From positions 13,293,501 through 13,357,500 of the forward strand of contig AP031355.1 of the NCBI GenBank assembly GCA_037833965.1: a DNA stretch of 64,000 nucleotides, in the 5' to 3' direction. Position 1 is the stretch's first letter, and every line of letters begins with the position of its first letter. The position numbers and the translations under genes were made by a program. This DNA comes from Marchantia polymorpha subsp. ruderalis (taxonomy: Eukaryota > Streptophyta > Marchantiopsida > Marchantiales > Marchantiaceae). The notes under the pieces were generated by a model. It did no database searches. It was not told the DNA's origin and saw nothing but the letters and a program-made list of their open reading frames with translations. Below, in pieces: positions 23,610-34,994 of the stretch.

Positions 23610-25465
23610 ATAAATGGTAGGATTTGGTAGATCTTTATATCAATCTTTTCAAGTGTGAAGAACATTGTATTGGATCTATATTCATCGTAGTGTTAGAGAA
23701 TGCTCCTATATATGGTAATCATTCAACCTTGTCCTTACATAAGATTGTTCCTATTCACAAATTAGGAAGTAAGTACAAACTATCGCACTACATTGTGGTT
23801 ATTGCTTTTGTCAAACTTTTTGGCAAATTGCTGGAGTCAAAGTTGAGTACACTAACTAAAACTCCCCAACATAGAGTGCTAATTAAAACTGGTTTTTGCC
23901 CCTCATATAAGATTGTTGATCATATCTTGGCCTTGCATGTTTTAAGAAAGAAATTTAAGAGCAATGAAAAAGCTTTGTTTTGCAGCTTCATCAATTTCAG
24001 ATTGCTTTTGATATTGTAGCTTGTTAGTTCTTATGGAAAAGGTTGCAAGTCATTTGATTACCATCAGATTTTTTAGCATCTGTGGCCACGTTATACCATT
24101 CTATTTAGATCAAGACCAACAATTTTTTTTAAAAATTGTTGAATTGAACTGATCTTGAGTAGCATTAGTGTCATTCAAGATTGTTTTGTTTCTCCTACTT
24201 TATTGAAGTTTTCATAGATGATATCAAAAAGTGTTTAAAGAAACGTGATATAGATAATTGTGATTGTAATAATTTTATCATCAAAGCTCTATTATATACA
24301 GATTTAATCATATTATTAGCACGTGATGACATGAATTTACAAAAACACACAACCACTTTGACAAGGTATTGTATCCAAAATCAGATGGAGGTAAATATGA
24401 AGAAGTCTAAAGTCATAGTAGTGAACACTAGATCCAAGTTTTAATTCTTCTATAAAGATCTATAATTTGATAAATAAAAAATTATACATATTTAGCCATA
24501 GATATTTCTAATGATTACAGTTGGACAATTTGCGTGGACAAGAGAGTACAAGCTGGTTACAAAACTCTAGATTCATTGTTGAATCAGTGTATAAGAGTTT
24601 ACTTTGTATCTTGGAATCTTAGCAAATTCTTATTTAAGATCTTAGTGTTGCCAATAGTTTTATATTGAAGATAGATTAGGAGCGTGTGGAGAGGGTGCAA
24701 AAGGTCTTTATACAAAACAAATTGAACGTAAGAATTCAAACTCTATATGCTTTTATCCTTGTGGAAATTGATTGTCCAGCTCTAGAGGCTTAAGCTCTTG
24801 ATCAACACTTACATCAAAAGAGTGAAATATCTTGATGATTCTTGACTTCTTCTTCAAGCTTTGCGAGTCACACGTTAGATGATTAGTGGGTGGGATGACT
24901 TGGTTTCTGAAGTGAAATGTGGTAGATCATGATTGAGACTTTCAATCAATGGCACTCTATGAGCGTTTATAGAAGAAATTTCTCAACATTATTTGGAGCA
25001 GACCATGAATCAAAATGAAATTATATCAACTTTATGTTAATCCTATGTTTATTTACAACAAAGAGAAATATCTCTTTGGAAGTATCTCTGAGTTGTTACG
25101 TCATATTATTGTTAATATCGATAGCAGTGAACGTATTTGTAGTTTGTGTGACAGTGGAAATATTGAGAATGAAGAACATGTGTTTATTACATGTCTTAGC
25201 TATGAAAAGATTAGACTTGTTCACAAAATAGATGTGAAGAATTTTTGTTCTTTTACAAGTTATGCCTTTTAATTTAGATTTTTATATGAGGCACGTCATA
25301 AGTCATAATTCTAGTGCTCTTGGCATTAACTAGGAGTTGATCTTTGGGATCTTTTTCCTGGTGAGTAAATTTTAGACTTGTGTTATGTTTTTCAGACTTT
25401 TGAAACTTTGTATCTCACGGATTTGAGCTTTTACTATTTATCATTTACCATTTAATATATTTAAA
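23610..25465 (+). mobile_element. LINE copy B, 5'-truncated RT to 3' end
   Basis: The plus strand reads RT blocks in broken frames: LHKIVPIHKLGSK and FVKLFGKLLESKL (from about 23,730), IIKALLYTDLIILLARDD (24280-24335; the YADD site has become YTDL), then MKLYQLYVNPMFIY and the finger SSERICSLCDSGNIE with EEHVFITC (25015-25220). The tail TATTTATCATTTACCATTTA ends near 25,465. It is divergent from copy A, head to head across about 300 bp. Confidence 0.8.
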
Positions 25466-25889
25466 TTATATTTTTGGTAGTATTATTGGAATAATATCTA
25501 AAAAGCTTTCAAAAAGTTCTATTTTTTTCAATTGCAACTTTTTTTTAATCAAACATTAAAAATTTGTTACAAAAATTAAAAGTTGGAAAATCTGTCTTTT
25601 TGAGCAACAAGTAGAACATGAAGTCACGTCTTTATGATAACATCATGATCAACTAAAATTCATGATTTTGGAAACAATTCATGTGATAGAATATTAGTAT
25701 GATCTGTTTCAAGATTGAAAAATTTGTACTCAGGTTCATTTATTTGTACTCCCGACACATATGATGAGATATTTATTTGTCGTAGAACATTTTTTATCCA
25801 GCAAGGGTTGAGTGGTAAATTGTAAATAGATCTAGCTTGTGGGATCCAGAGTATGAAAAGGCAAAAAAATACATTCCAAGTCATTCATC

Positions 25890-27222
25890 CAGTAACCAGA
25901 ATAAGGAGCCTAAAGACTTTCTTCTAACTACTGCCTAGAGTACGAGAACAATAAAATATAACATCTTTAATATAAAAACCTAAATCATAAGGCACTATTT
26001 GAATACCAAGTCATCATATCAACTAAACACCTTGTGGAGCATGTGGTTCACAAAGCTTGATGAGGAAGATAAAAAAATTTCAAAAGATTTCACTCTTGCA
26101 ATGTTAGTGAATATCAAGTAAAAAGCTTCAGACTCTAGAAAAAACTAACCAGTTTATGCAAAAAAATACATAAAAAGTAAAGATTTTTACATCCAACTCT
26201 TTTTTAGAAATCTTTTGCACCCTCTTCATAAACTTTTAATCTATGATTTTTCACAAAAAAATTATACAACATCACCGGCAATTCTGAACTCTTAAAGAAG
26301 AAATTTCAAAGATTACAAGACACAATGTGAGCTCTTCTACATCAATTTAACAATGAATATAGACCTTTGTAACTAGTGTCTACTCTCTTTTGCATTCTAA
26401 ATGCTTAACTAAAATCATTAAAGAAATCAATGCCATCTATTTAGAATCCCTTACGTGTTTTTACTATAGATCTTTGAAAAGAATGAGAAAGAATGAGAAA
26501 TACTCAATTTAGTGCCTACTATGTCTTTAGACTTCTCCAAACAAATCTTTATGCAATTTGGATAAAAAGAAATACCAAAGTGTCAAGTAGTTCTTCTATA
26601 CTAATACCATCAAGTGCTAGTATTATGATATCATCTACTTAGATAGAGCTTTAAATCTTTGATGATAAAGTTCCTACACTTAACACCTTCACTATCACAT
26701 TCCTCCTCTAATTTTTCAATATCATGTATAAAAATTTCAAATAGAGTACAAGAGAGAATATAACCTTTAATTACTTTAATGATACTCAAGATTTTTTTGA
26801 ATTTGATCTTTGACGTCGATCTTGATTCACACATAATGATATAATGTGGCCACGTCTGCTAGAAAATTTGATGATAATCCAATAGATTGCAGCCTTTTTC
26901 ACAATAGATTACAAGATACAGTGTCTACAGATTTTTTCAAATCAATAAAATTGCAAAAAAAACGTTTTCATTGCTCTTAGAGTTGTCTTAAAACACACAA
27001 GACCAAGATATGGGTGATGGTGTTTTATGTTTGAAAAAAAACCAACTTAAACTTGTGTTCTCTTTTGGAAGTATTTTGTACTTTTTTTTGTATTTTGTAC
27101 ACATGTATTTTGTACATGTGTTCAACTTTGACTTCATAAATTTCTCAAACAACTTGGCAAAAACACTAGCCATCATGATAGTGTGATACTTTATCATCAA
27201 CTACTTTCTTCTCAAAATATGA
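25890..27222 (-). mobile_element. LINE copy C, strongly decayed RT to 3' region
   Basis: On the minus strand, IMMASVFAKLFEKFMKSKL (about 27,180) and KVIKGYILSCTLFEIFIHD (about 26,770) match the LINE RT with many stops. The 3' part includes sequence equivalent to the DVISYRSSALG end near 25,960. A short internal triplication of GTATTTTGTAC sits at about 27,070-27,120. On the right it abuts the gypsy fragment at about 27,225. Confidence 0.7.
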
Positions 27223-27227
27223 ATAGT

Positions 27228-28565
27228 AATCGGCACAACAACAATGCACCGGCCACACAACAAGCCAAGGATAAGGAAGTAGCATCCATTGATGTATTCC
27301 CTCATCAATGCACTTTTGAGAAAGGGGAGAGCTCAAAATTGAAAGTGGATATCCTTGCTCATGAGAAGAAGCGTGCCCGATTTGCGGACGAGTCGATTTT
27401 CATGGAGGACACGCCAAATCGAAGTACACGGTCAAGTGGAGTGAGTCAACCAAGAGTACGAAGGAAGAAGTTGGGCATGGATGACTTTTCCATTTCATCT
27501 TCTCAAGCTAAGTATGACGTGGTGGAGGATGTAGGAAATCAGAAGGCCAATATAATAGTTGGTCAGCTGATTGCCTTGAATCCAACCATTCGGAAGGAGT
27601 TAAGAGGAGGTCTTAGCTCCACAAGGACCAAGAAGCGGAAATCTAAAGGGAAGGCTCACATGACCAATGTGGGAGTTGGTGTGGTGGATGCGGCTGCTTC
27701 GGAGGTATGTACACATGCTTCAAAGATCGAAGTGAGGATCAATGGACATGATGTATCAGATGTGTTGGTTGATGGTGGATCGGCTGTGAATGCCATGTCT
27801 GAGAGGTTGATGCAGAAGTTGGGTATGCAACCTTCTAGACCTTCTAGCATAATTGTTGGTATGGCCAACAAACAGAAGGTAAGACCACTGGGGGTGGTAG
27901 ACAAAGTTGTGGTTAGTGTGAGGGGAGTGCAAACTTTGCTTTCCTTCCAAATTCTCAAGGAAGCTAGCTACGACTTGCTGTTGGGACGTCCTTGGTTGAG
28001 GGCGGTAAGGACTACGGACCGATGGCACAAGGGCTATTTGAGGATAGGCCCAAAGAACCATCGAGTTAAGGTTCCTTTGACGAGAGGAGGGGAATCCACC
28101 ACTGACTCAGATAGACCAACTGACGAGTATTGGGAATCTGAGAGTGAAGAGAGTGGTAGCTTTTCAGAAGTTGACACAGATATCTCAACTTCTGATCAAG
28201 AAACATCATCGGAGTACTCTTCTGATGATAATGTTCAAGTACAAGTCATTGCTGCCATGGAGTTGTTGCCTAGGCCTGGAGTGAAGAAAGATCATAACAA
28301 AGTAGAGATGAGCCAAGAGGAGGTGTGTCGACGACTGTCCACTCTCAGGTTTGGTCCCAAGGTTACCAAGGAGGAAAAGGCGGAGCGGACCAACTACACT
28401 TTGTGTATGATGTTGGCCAAGGATGCAGACATGGACGGGAGTAAACACAATTGGGACAAGAGGCTCCATGCTATCTTATGGGAGTATCGCACAACATGGA
28501 AGACATCTACCGGATACTCACCTTTTCGGATGGTGTATGGAGTTGAGTCAAAACTTCCCATATAG
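27228..28565 (+). pseudogene. Gypsy gag-end/aspartic protease fused in frame to integrase end
   Basis: The open frame is uninterrupted up to TAG at 28565. A basic region (RRKKLGMDDF; TKKRKSKGKAH) precedes the retropepsin domain: VRINGHDVSDVLVDGGSAV (active-site DGGS, Asp codon at 27771), VVVSVRGVQTLLSFQIL and YDLLLGRPWLRAV (the hydrophobic-ILGR-W block). An acidic linker follows. After KDADMDGSKHNWDKRLHAIL the text is suddenly integrase: WEYRTTWKTSTGYSPFRMVY and GVESKLPI. RT and RNase H, about 2-3 kb in intact elements, are deleted exactly in frame. Plant gypsy proteases commonly have DGGS. The frame could still yield a protease-bearing protein, but no intact gag is attached. Confidence 0.8.
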
Positions 28566-28981
28566 TTTGACTTGACAACATTCACAACGATTCAGCAGAA
28601 GATGAAGAAAGTGAATGGAGTGGAAGATGTCAAGTCTCGCCAGCAACAGCTGATGAAGTTGGAGGAAGCTTGAGCTTTGGCCATGGTACGAGTGGAGCGT
28701 GCTCAACAGTTGCAAAAAGAGTATCACGACAAACGAAGTGGAAATCACAACTTAAAGCCGTTCAAGGAAGGTGATTGGGTGATGCTCTTTGACGCAATTA
28801 GATACAAGAGAGCAAGGAAAAAGTTTCCTCCTAAGTACTTTGGTCCTTTCATAGTTCAGAAGGTGTGGGGAAATTTCACTTATGACATCAAGGAGTTAAA
28901 AGGAAGTCACTTCGATCGAGTCAACCACGACAAGTTGAAGTTATTCCATCGAAGATCAGATTCTTTCACTCCGAGGGCGTA
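28566..28981 (+). pseudogene. Gypsy integrase C-terminal domain
   Basis: It continues after the stop with FDLTTFTTIQQKMKKVNG, then from 28677 ERAQQLQKEYHDKRS, FKEGDWVMLFDAIRYKRARK, YFGPFIVQKVWGNFTYDIKE and VNHDKLKLFHRR to a TAG at 28980. This matches the GPF/Y-type C-terminal DNA-binding end of gypsy integrases, directly upstream of the 3' LTR as expected. Two stops separate it from the frame on its left. Confidence 0.8.
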
Positions 28982-29005
28982 GTGAAATCTTGGTCCGGGG
29001 GTAAA

Positions 29006-29874
29006 TGTAAGACCGGGTGTTGCACATATGTACTAAGTCTTAGAAGTGGTCAAGTGATTAAGGATGATTAGCCAAGGCATAGCTAAGACTAGCTAGTTAT
29101 GACTAAACTAGTTAGTTATAACTAAGTTTATCTAGTCATGATTAAGTTTAGCTACAATGTCTATAGTTGGCGGAATAATTAGCGGAATTCTAGAAGAATG
29201 GAGTGAGCACTTCTATTTTGTCTTTTACAAGGAGTGAGCACTTCTATTTTGTCTTATACAAATGTTCTAGATTCCAAGTGATTAGATATTTGACTAGAAG
29301 CTTGAAATTGATTGGTTTGACTAAATGTATGAAAGATGATTGGCTAGACTAAGTCTAATGTTGACTTAGTGGCTAGGAAGCTTGTAGAAGTTTAAAAGCT
29401 TCCAATGGCATGTCGCCACCTCAACCTTGGATTCCGGAAGCTTCTAGAAGGTTTAGGTAGGCCAATGGCATGTTGCCACGTATAGGGAGTTAGTCAAACT
29501 TACCTAGGTAAAAGTAAGTTAGGAGAAAATACCACAAGTTACTATGGTAACCTCTCAAGTAGTATAAATAGAGAGGTAGAGTAGCACCTCTCAAGCAAGT
29601 TTCGAGAGTCATGTGTGAAGACTTGTTTCAGTAATGAAGGAGTGAAGTTTTGAGTATCTTGGAGTATCGACGTGTGTTTGCGTTTATGTGAAGAGGGTGA
29701 TGTGAGGAGAGTTTGTGTGTGAGTTAGAATGATACATGAGAGTTTGTGAGAGATAAGGTGTTTGGAACATGAGTGAGAGTATGAATCCTAGTCTTCTAGA
29801 ATCATGATGAGCTACCGAAAAGCCATCTGAGGTAAACCTTAGTGAGAGTCAGCCCGGAGGTTGCAGCTCCAACA
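29006..29874 (+). repeat. 3' LTR of the gypsy derivative
   Basis: It starts TGTAAGACCGGG right after the purine stretch and ends near CCAACA (29869-29874; an end at 29865 is also possible). It contains a 30-bp direct repeat (about 29197-29268, GGAGTGAGCACTTCTATTTT), a second repeated block (CCAATGGCATGTYGCCAC at 29403 and 29461) and several CTAGTTA repeats near 29,090. Homology to the coiled-coil retroelement starts at about 29,879. Confidence 0.7.
29563..29570 (+). promoter_or_regulatory. LTR TATA box
   Basis: TATAAATA about 560 bases into the LTR, in the context GTAGTATAAATAGAGAGG. It is the likely U3 promoter, placing R some 30 bases downstream. Confidence 0.55.
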
Positions 29875-29878
29875 AACC

Positions 29879-30688
29879 GCGTCTGCCGCACGAGCTCCTC
29901 TGCCAAGGTGCTATTCTGAGCTCGCTAAGAATCGAGCTCCGCCTCGAGCTTCTTCCGCTGCTTCTCAAATTCTCTCTGTGCCTCAGCCGCCTTTTCATCG
30001 CGCAGCTGATTTACTGCCTTCTGCAGTTTCCGCGAGAGTGTGAGATGTCCGTGAAGGGCATCGTTCTTCAACTCCAACTCTCTGTACTTGTTGTCGAGGG
30101 AAATCAGTACAGGATTCGTCGCGACTTTGATTCGCGTCCGATTCCGCACCAATTCAACGTAGGATTCCCAATGGCGGGGATCAGCGTACTTCGCCGCCTT
30201 GCGATCAAGGTACCGCAGTAGTGGTACCACATGCTCGCACAATACTCCTGTCGGCGTGCCTTGTACCGACTCCACTTCCTGCCCTTCTGATTCTGAGTCT
30301 TCGTCCTCTAAGTCGAGGATCTCTGTCGCCACAGACTTCCTCGGCGATTTCCTGGAACTGCGGCGCGTGGCTTCTGTTGCTGCGACCGCCGCTCCACTTC
30401 GGCCAAGATATCCAATGCGGTGGGAGATTAGGCTTCCGGCAGGCCTGCTTCTCCGGCCCGATTTGCTACCGCCGAAGGCACACATGTCTCCTCCTTCCGG
30501 CCTTCGTCCTTGGCCGATTCCTCAAGTTGGGTCTGCGCCGAAGGCGCTTCCGCCAAAGGCGTCTGACCCGAAGTCCTCTGAGCCGAAGGCTCCTCCCCAC
30601 TCTTCTTCAGCGCCGAAGGCTCTTGATCCGAAGTCGAGTCGTCGAACGGCACTTGCTCAGAGGCGAAGCACCTGTCTGTCGCTAGCAC
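29879..30688 (-). pseudogene. Coiled-coil retroelement protein, copy 1
   Basis: The minus frame 30485-29925 contains a basic/Ser N-part, an acidic patch (LEDEDSESEGQEVESV), the conserved GTPTGVLCEHVVPLLRYLDR, YVELVRNRTRIKVATNP, and then a long charged heptad region. At about 30,430-30,485 a frameshift joins it to a low-complexity frame (30688-30428) rich in PSA, EQ and TSG that is encoded by GCCGAAGGC-type repeats. The same protein occurs at 60496-61491. The position and coiled coil suggest a Gag-like structural role, but no zinc knuckle is present. It is truncated at its C-terminal side by the gypsy LTR. Confidence 0.7.
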
Positions 30689-31029
30689 ACTCGTCGGTGC
30701 CGCATGATGTCGTCCTTTGCCCGAAGGCCTTCTCGCTTCCTCCGAAGGCGTTTGTGACTTCGGTGCAAGGAGGTCCGCTGTAAGAGGACAGCGGACCTAG
30801 CTCGTGCACTCGCATCCTCCTCCGAAGATGGCGAGTTTCTCTTCTCCGCAGCTCGTCCGATGTCCGCGCTGCTTGCCGGCAGGACGAGCCTGCAGGCCTT
30901 CTGCTTGGGACGATTGGAGAGCTTCTATATCGCTCGACTTCGGTTGGGAGCAGCATCAGTGTCTTGCTGACTCTGCTCCGCCTCTCCATTCCACTTCCAC
31001 TTACGCGGCACTCGTGCTGCTCGCGATTC

Positions 31030-31205
31030 TTCCTCTGCTCTTGACAGCCACGGAGCGAGTGCAGTTTCCCTTGCTATCACGCAGCAATCCGGGCAAGTAT
31101 GTGAAGGATGTTGAAGTCGACACCGACAAGGACGAGACACCCACCTGCACGCCACCAGCTCGACCGCGAGCTGAAGAAGAACGCAGAGCAGGGTTTGCGC
31201 AGTAG
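31030..31205 (+). pseudogene. Fragment of the W-rich retroelement protein, inverted
   Basis: The plus strand reads LTATERVQFPLLSRSNPGKY, VKDVEVDTDKDE, then PPARPRAEEERR to a stop at 31205. It matches the decayed minus-strand continuation of the W-rich protein at about 62,270-62,110, which places it upstream of the coiled-coil part in the other copy. Confidence 0.65.
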
Positions 31206-31249
31206 AGCAGAGGACTGGTCTGGTAGAGATGCAGTGCGCGGTCGGCCTT

Positions 31250-32311
31250 CACACAGGAGGCATAGCAGATGACATGGAGTGTAGCGTAGAGTAGAGTGTT
31301 AGGTAGTTAGGACTTAGAAGGTATAAAGTAGTTCAAGGCGTCTTGCCTTGGGAATTTTCCAGTTTCGGAAGTGCAGTTCAAGAACTCATTTTCTCTGCGC
31401 GTTTGTGTCCTTAGTTCTGTCACGGCGCAAGAGGAGCTACAGCTTGACAAAGTTACCGCATTTTGTAGCTGAAGGCCTTCGGCCGAATTTTTAGAGCTAG
31501 TGTACTGGTTAGATACTTGAGCAGTTCGGACTTACACTTTTGGAGTGATTGTTGAATGTTCAGAGCTAGTGGACTGGTTAAATACTTGAGCAGTTCGAAC
31601 TTACACCTTCGGATGATTGTTTCTTTTGGTACTCCTTCGGGATTTTTCCCCCTAAATGCCAAAGTGAAGTTTTGTTACTTCGAGTAAACCTTGGTTAACA
31701 ATTCAGTTTGTACGCTGCCTGAGGTGCCTTCAGGGGTAGCCTCCGCAGTATTTATGGGAATGATTAGTGCCTGAGAATTCAAACTCGTGAATGGACTGTT
31801 ATGGTGTGACACTAGATCTTTTCTCAGTTGAGTTTCTCAGTTCGGAACCTGTATTCTCTGTGCGTTTTGTGAGTTGAGTGTGTCGTTCACCGCGTGTGAT
31901 TTCGGTTTGACAAAGGTACCGCATCCGAAGTAGGAAGTCCAACCCAGGTGCTCTGCTCTAGTAGTCAGAGTTAACAATCCGGAGTTGGGGAACACTACCT
32001 GCAGATCCTCTGAATGTACTTGTGAGAAATTTTTCCCCTGAACCTTGAGTGGAGGTCCTAATCGGCCTCTTAGTTGTGCTTTTCCAGTTTCAGGTGTGTG
32101 TTAAAGTGAAATATGCTGCACTGTGCGTCCTCCGAGTGACCTCTGAGTTGAGCACTTGTAGTATTTCTGGGAGTGACAGTCGCCTGAGAATTCAAACTCT
32201 TCAATAGTCTGTTAAAACGGGACATTTAGTACTTTGTGTGTTGCCTCTGTCCCTGTGGGTTCGACCTTTTTGCAGCTATACTGCAGTTTTAGCCTTTGGT
32301 GGGTTATTACA
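31250..32311 (+). repeat. 3' noncoding region of the coiled-coil retroelement, copy 1
   Basis: Collinear with 60530-59419 read on the minus strand. It includes a conserved TATAAAG (31322-31328), two diverged tandem blocks of about 0.5 kb (31370-31800 and 31850-32260, each with GAGAATTCAAACT and AGTATTTMTGGGA) and the end GGTGGGTTATTACA. Confidence 0.75.
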
Positions 32312-32765
32312 AGGGCACCTTCATGGGAACCAATTTCCGCACCTTGTCACTCTTCTTTGGCCCCATGACTTCGATTCGCGTCTTCGTTGCTAGCAAGATC
32401 GGTCGATTTCGCTCTTTCTCTCGCTCGCTCGTTCTTGCTCGATATCAAAATGTCGGCGCGAGGACTCCTTGTATTGCCCTTATTCTTGAAGCCCTAACAT
32501 TGCCTTCTCCCGCGCCCATTAGAATTCCCGACGCGTGCGAACGTCTTCCGGCCCGTTGCGCGATTTGAAATTGAATCCTATGTCTGCGCCAAAGACGCAG
32601 CTCTTGCAATGTATAGAAAAGGCCGCGCTGAAGATCCGAATATCTTCGGCCGTAGACGAATTCTAACTAATCTTGTCATAACTCCTCATAAGCTACTCAT
32701 TTTAACTCGTACAACTACTTTCTACACAAATATCTTTTAGATTTGTTGATTTTTAAAGAAAAACA
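32312..32765. other. Unassigned GC-richer segment between two mobile elements
   Basis: It begins right after the retroelement terminus. A plus frame of 90 codons (32296-32568) crosses the boundary and is not considered real. CTTCGGCC-type motifs near 32,650 suggest retroelement origin. Confidence 0.4.
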
Positions 32766-32769
32766 AAAA

Positions 32770-33165
32770 TAGCAGGCACCACAATTGCTCGGCATAGAAC
32801 AGGATCTCATAGTCTTGGAATTGAAAAAAGACGTTGGTTGAACACATTGATAAAAGTGAACATATTTGTAAGTTATGTGACGGGAGAAAAATTGAGAACG
32901 AAAAGCATGTGTTTGTTTCTTGTCTTAGGTATATAATGATTAAAGTGATTCAAAAAGTTGTTGTTGAGAATTTTTATTCTTTATTACAGCTTGAGCCTTA
33001 TGATTTAGGTTGTTTGATGTTATTAGTTTGCGTTCTAATGCTCTTGGCACTAGCTAGGAGATTCTTTTGATTCTTTTATAGTGTGGAGTTGGATTGTTTG
33101 TATTGTGTTTTTTTAGGCTTTTGAGCCTTTGGGTTCCAAGTGCTTGATCTATTTATCATTTCGGA
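32770..33165 (+). mobile_element. LINE copy D, 3' end only
   Basis: The plus strand carries the finger and C-terminus (DKSEHICKLCDGRKIENEKH, LEPYDLGC), then the 3' end with GCTTGATCTATTTATCATTT. Confidence 0.8.
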
Positions 33166-33179
33166 GAATAAATTCATTG

Positions 33180-33890
33180 TTCAAGATTTTTTTTACTTTA
33201 TTTGGAAGATGACATGCTTACAAATTCTATAATTACATGACTTTTTGATGATAACTATGTAAATAAGTCTTAAAGTAATCTTTAAACTTATATTTTATAT
33301 ATTTTTACTCTCTTTTGATGAAAAACTTTGTTTGTTGAAATTGATCAAATAAATCATATTTAGAAGATGTCAGATGTATTTTTTTATTAATTTTTTGCTT
33401 GTTTATACAGGTTAATCATTATATAAACTTATATAATCATATTACTTCTTGAAAAAGAATCCTACATTTTTTCAACATTAAACACTTGTGAATATAAAAT
33501 CCTCAGCTGACATGAAATGTATGGAGACAGATGTCAACGAAGATTTTGTAGTAACGACTCCAATTTATTGTAGATTAAATTTTCTGTTCAACATACTTCC
33601 ATTTTTGTAAAATCACACATTACATAACTTTGCAATTTGATATGCTTCCAATTTTGGTGATTTATGAGATTTTTTTCTGATAATTATACAAGTATCATAT
33701 TTTTCTTGCAGATCTAGAATCAATGATGATGAATAATAATATTCAAATTTTGAAATTGATATTTGTGCAAATTTAGAATCAGCCGTCATCAATACTAATA
33801 TTCAAATTTTGATATTGATATGTATGTCGGTGTAAAATCTTTTCTACATCAAAAATATTTCAACTTCATTGCAGGAGGGCTTAAAAGTGA
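33180..33890. other. AT-rich DNA, nothing recognised
   Basis: Strongly AT-rich, no frames of note. A short direct repeat, AATAATATTCAAATTTTGA, recurs about 60 bases apart near 33,740-33,815. Confidence 0.5.
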
Positions 33891-33904
33891 TTAATGGTTC
33901 ATTG

Positions 33905-34045
33905 AAGTTAAATGGTCTATGGTACATAGATCAAGTCCATGAAACCCAAAGCGTCAAAGGGTAAAAAGCACAATACAAAACAATACAAACAAACTCCAGG
34001 AGAAAACCAAAAGAACACCCTACCTAATGCCCAGAGCACTAGAAT
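33905..34045 (-). mobile_element. LINE copy E, 3' end only
   Basis: The minus strand reads the family 3' end (TTTTTACCCTTTGACGC, GGACTTGATCTATGTACC), directly adjoining the 5' monomers of copy F on the opposite strand. Confidence 0.75.
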
Positions 34046-34370
34046 GAAAACTAATTTAAAATTTGGTTGGGTTCTTGAGTTTGGCCAGCGCACATGCCTG
34101 CAATCTTTCAGCCACAACGAAATTGATTTGAAGAAGTTGTTAATTCAGAGCTTTGAGTTTAGGTTTTGGAGTTTGGATCTTGCAAAAATCATATCTTCGC
34201 GTATAAGTGTAAACTGAAGCTGAAATTTGATGAGATTGTCAAATTTGGCCGGTCACATATGCTACAAAATTTCAGCCACAACAGATCCAATGTGAAGAAA
34301 TTGTCAAATTCAAGCTTTGAATTTGTGTACAATTTTGCAAAATTGGATATGTGATGACTTGTAAAGACAA
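34046..34370 (+). repeat. 5' monomers of LINE F
   Basis: Two copies of a 164-bp unit, anchored by TTGGCC at 34081 and 34245, each followed by TTTCAGCCACAAC. They match the complement of the monomers of copy A. Confidence 0.8.
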
Positions 34371-34374
34371 ACTA

Positions 34375-34980
34375 CTAAATCTTGTGCAAACGGTTTTGAA
34401 AGAATTGAAAGTGCTCCGTCAAGAATTCAAGGTACAAAGTGCTACCTTGACTGTTTAAAAAATGAAATCCAAGAGTTGAAGATATCTCACAAAAGTTTTG
34501 AAAAGATAATGCTTGAAATTTTTGGATCTGTTGAGGACATTCAAGAGAATGTTGGTTCTCAAGCTTTTACTTTTGTTACTCTTGGATTGCATGAAATGAT
34601 TAAAAGTCTAGAGAATGATTGAAAGTTTTATGCAATTTTATATCTCTTTCTGTCAAGAGCAAGAGATTGAAATGCAAATCTATTTGCTTGTAGAAAAAAT
34701 GTGAGGTTTTTTTTGTCTACATATTGGAAACATAGGAGCATAATCTCATGCCATTATTTTGAAGTTTGTGAATCAAGCTCAACGTGATACTACTATAGCT
34801 AACAAAGACATTTTCAATGGACAGAGAATTGGGTTAGATCTTGATCTTACACCTTTACAAGTTGAAGCAAGGAGTAAAGAGCTTACAAAAATAATAAAAG
34901 CTAAAGCAATAGGTTTTGTTGCTTATTTACGTGATAATCAAGCTATTATTACTCGGAGGAAAAGACAATCTTCAACCTAG
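34375..34980 (+). pseudogene. LINE F ORF1 remnant (L1-type)
   Basis: The N-terminal coiled-coil half is full of stops. From 34759 the frame is open: KFVNQAQRDTTIANKD, DLDLTPLQVEARSKEL and FVAYLRDNQAIITRRKRQ to a TAG at 34980. The block order equals ORF1 of copy A. Confidence 0.75.
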
Positions 34981-34994
34981 CAATTCAAGAGGTT

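Larger units (their letters stand above)
27226..29874 (+). mobile_element. Ty3/gypsy derivative: protease, integrase end and one LTR
   Basis: Contains a pro-int fusion frame, a separate integrase C-terminal frame, a purine stretch (GGTCCGGGGG, about 28,992-29,001) and one LTR beginning TGTAAGACCGGG. RT, RNase H and most of integrase are missing. The 5' end abuts LINE C without an LTR. The first 0.94 kb is nearly identical to 57440-58395. Confidence 0.8.
29879..32311. mobile_element. Rearranged fragment of the coiled-coil retroelement family (copy 1)
   Basis: Homologous to the element at 59419-63815, but pieces are in mixed orientation. The coiled-coil and low-complexity coding parts (29879-about 31,015) read on the minus strand, while the W-rich protein fragment (31030-31205) and the 3' noncoding part (31250-32311) read on the plus strand. 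The right end at 32311 is the family terminus (GGTGGGTTATTACA on plus). The left end is cut by the gypsy LTR. Confidence 0.75.

Noticed and set aside
30199-30783. 194-codon plus-strand frame
   Set aside because: Antisense of the coiled-coil and low-complexity retroelement frames. Its regular composition comes from GCCGAAGGC repeats.
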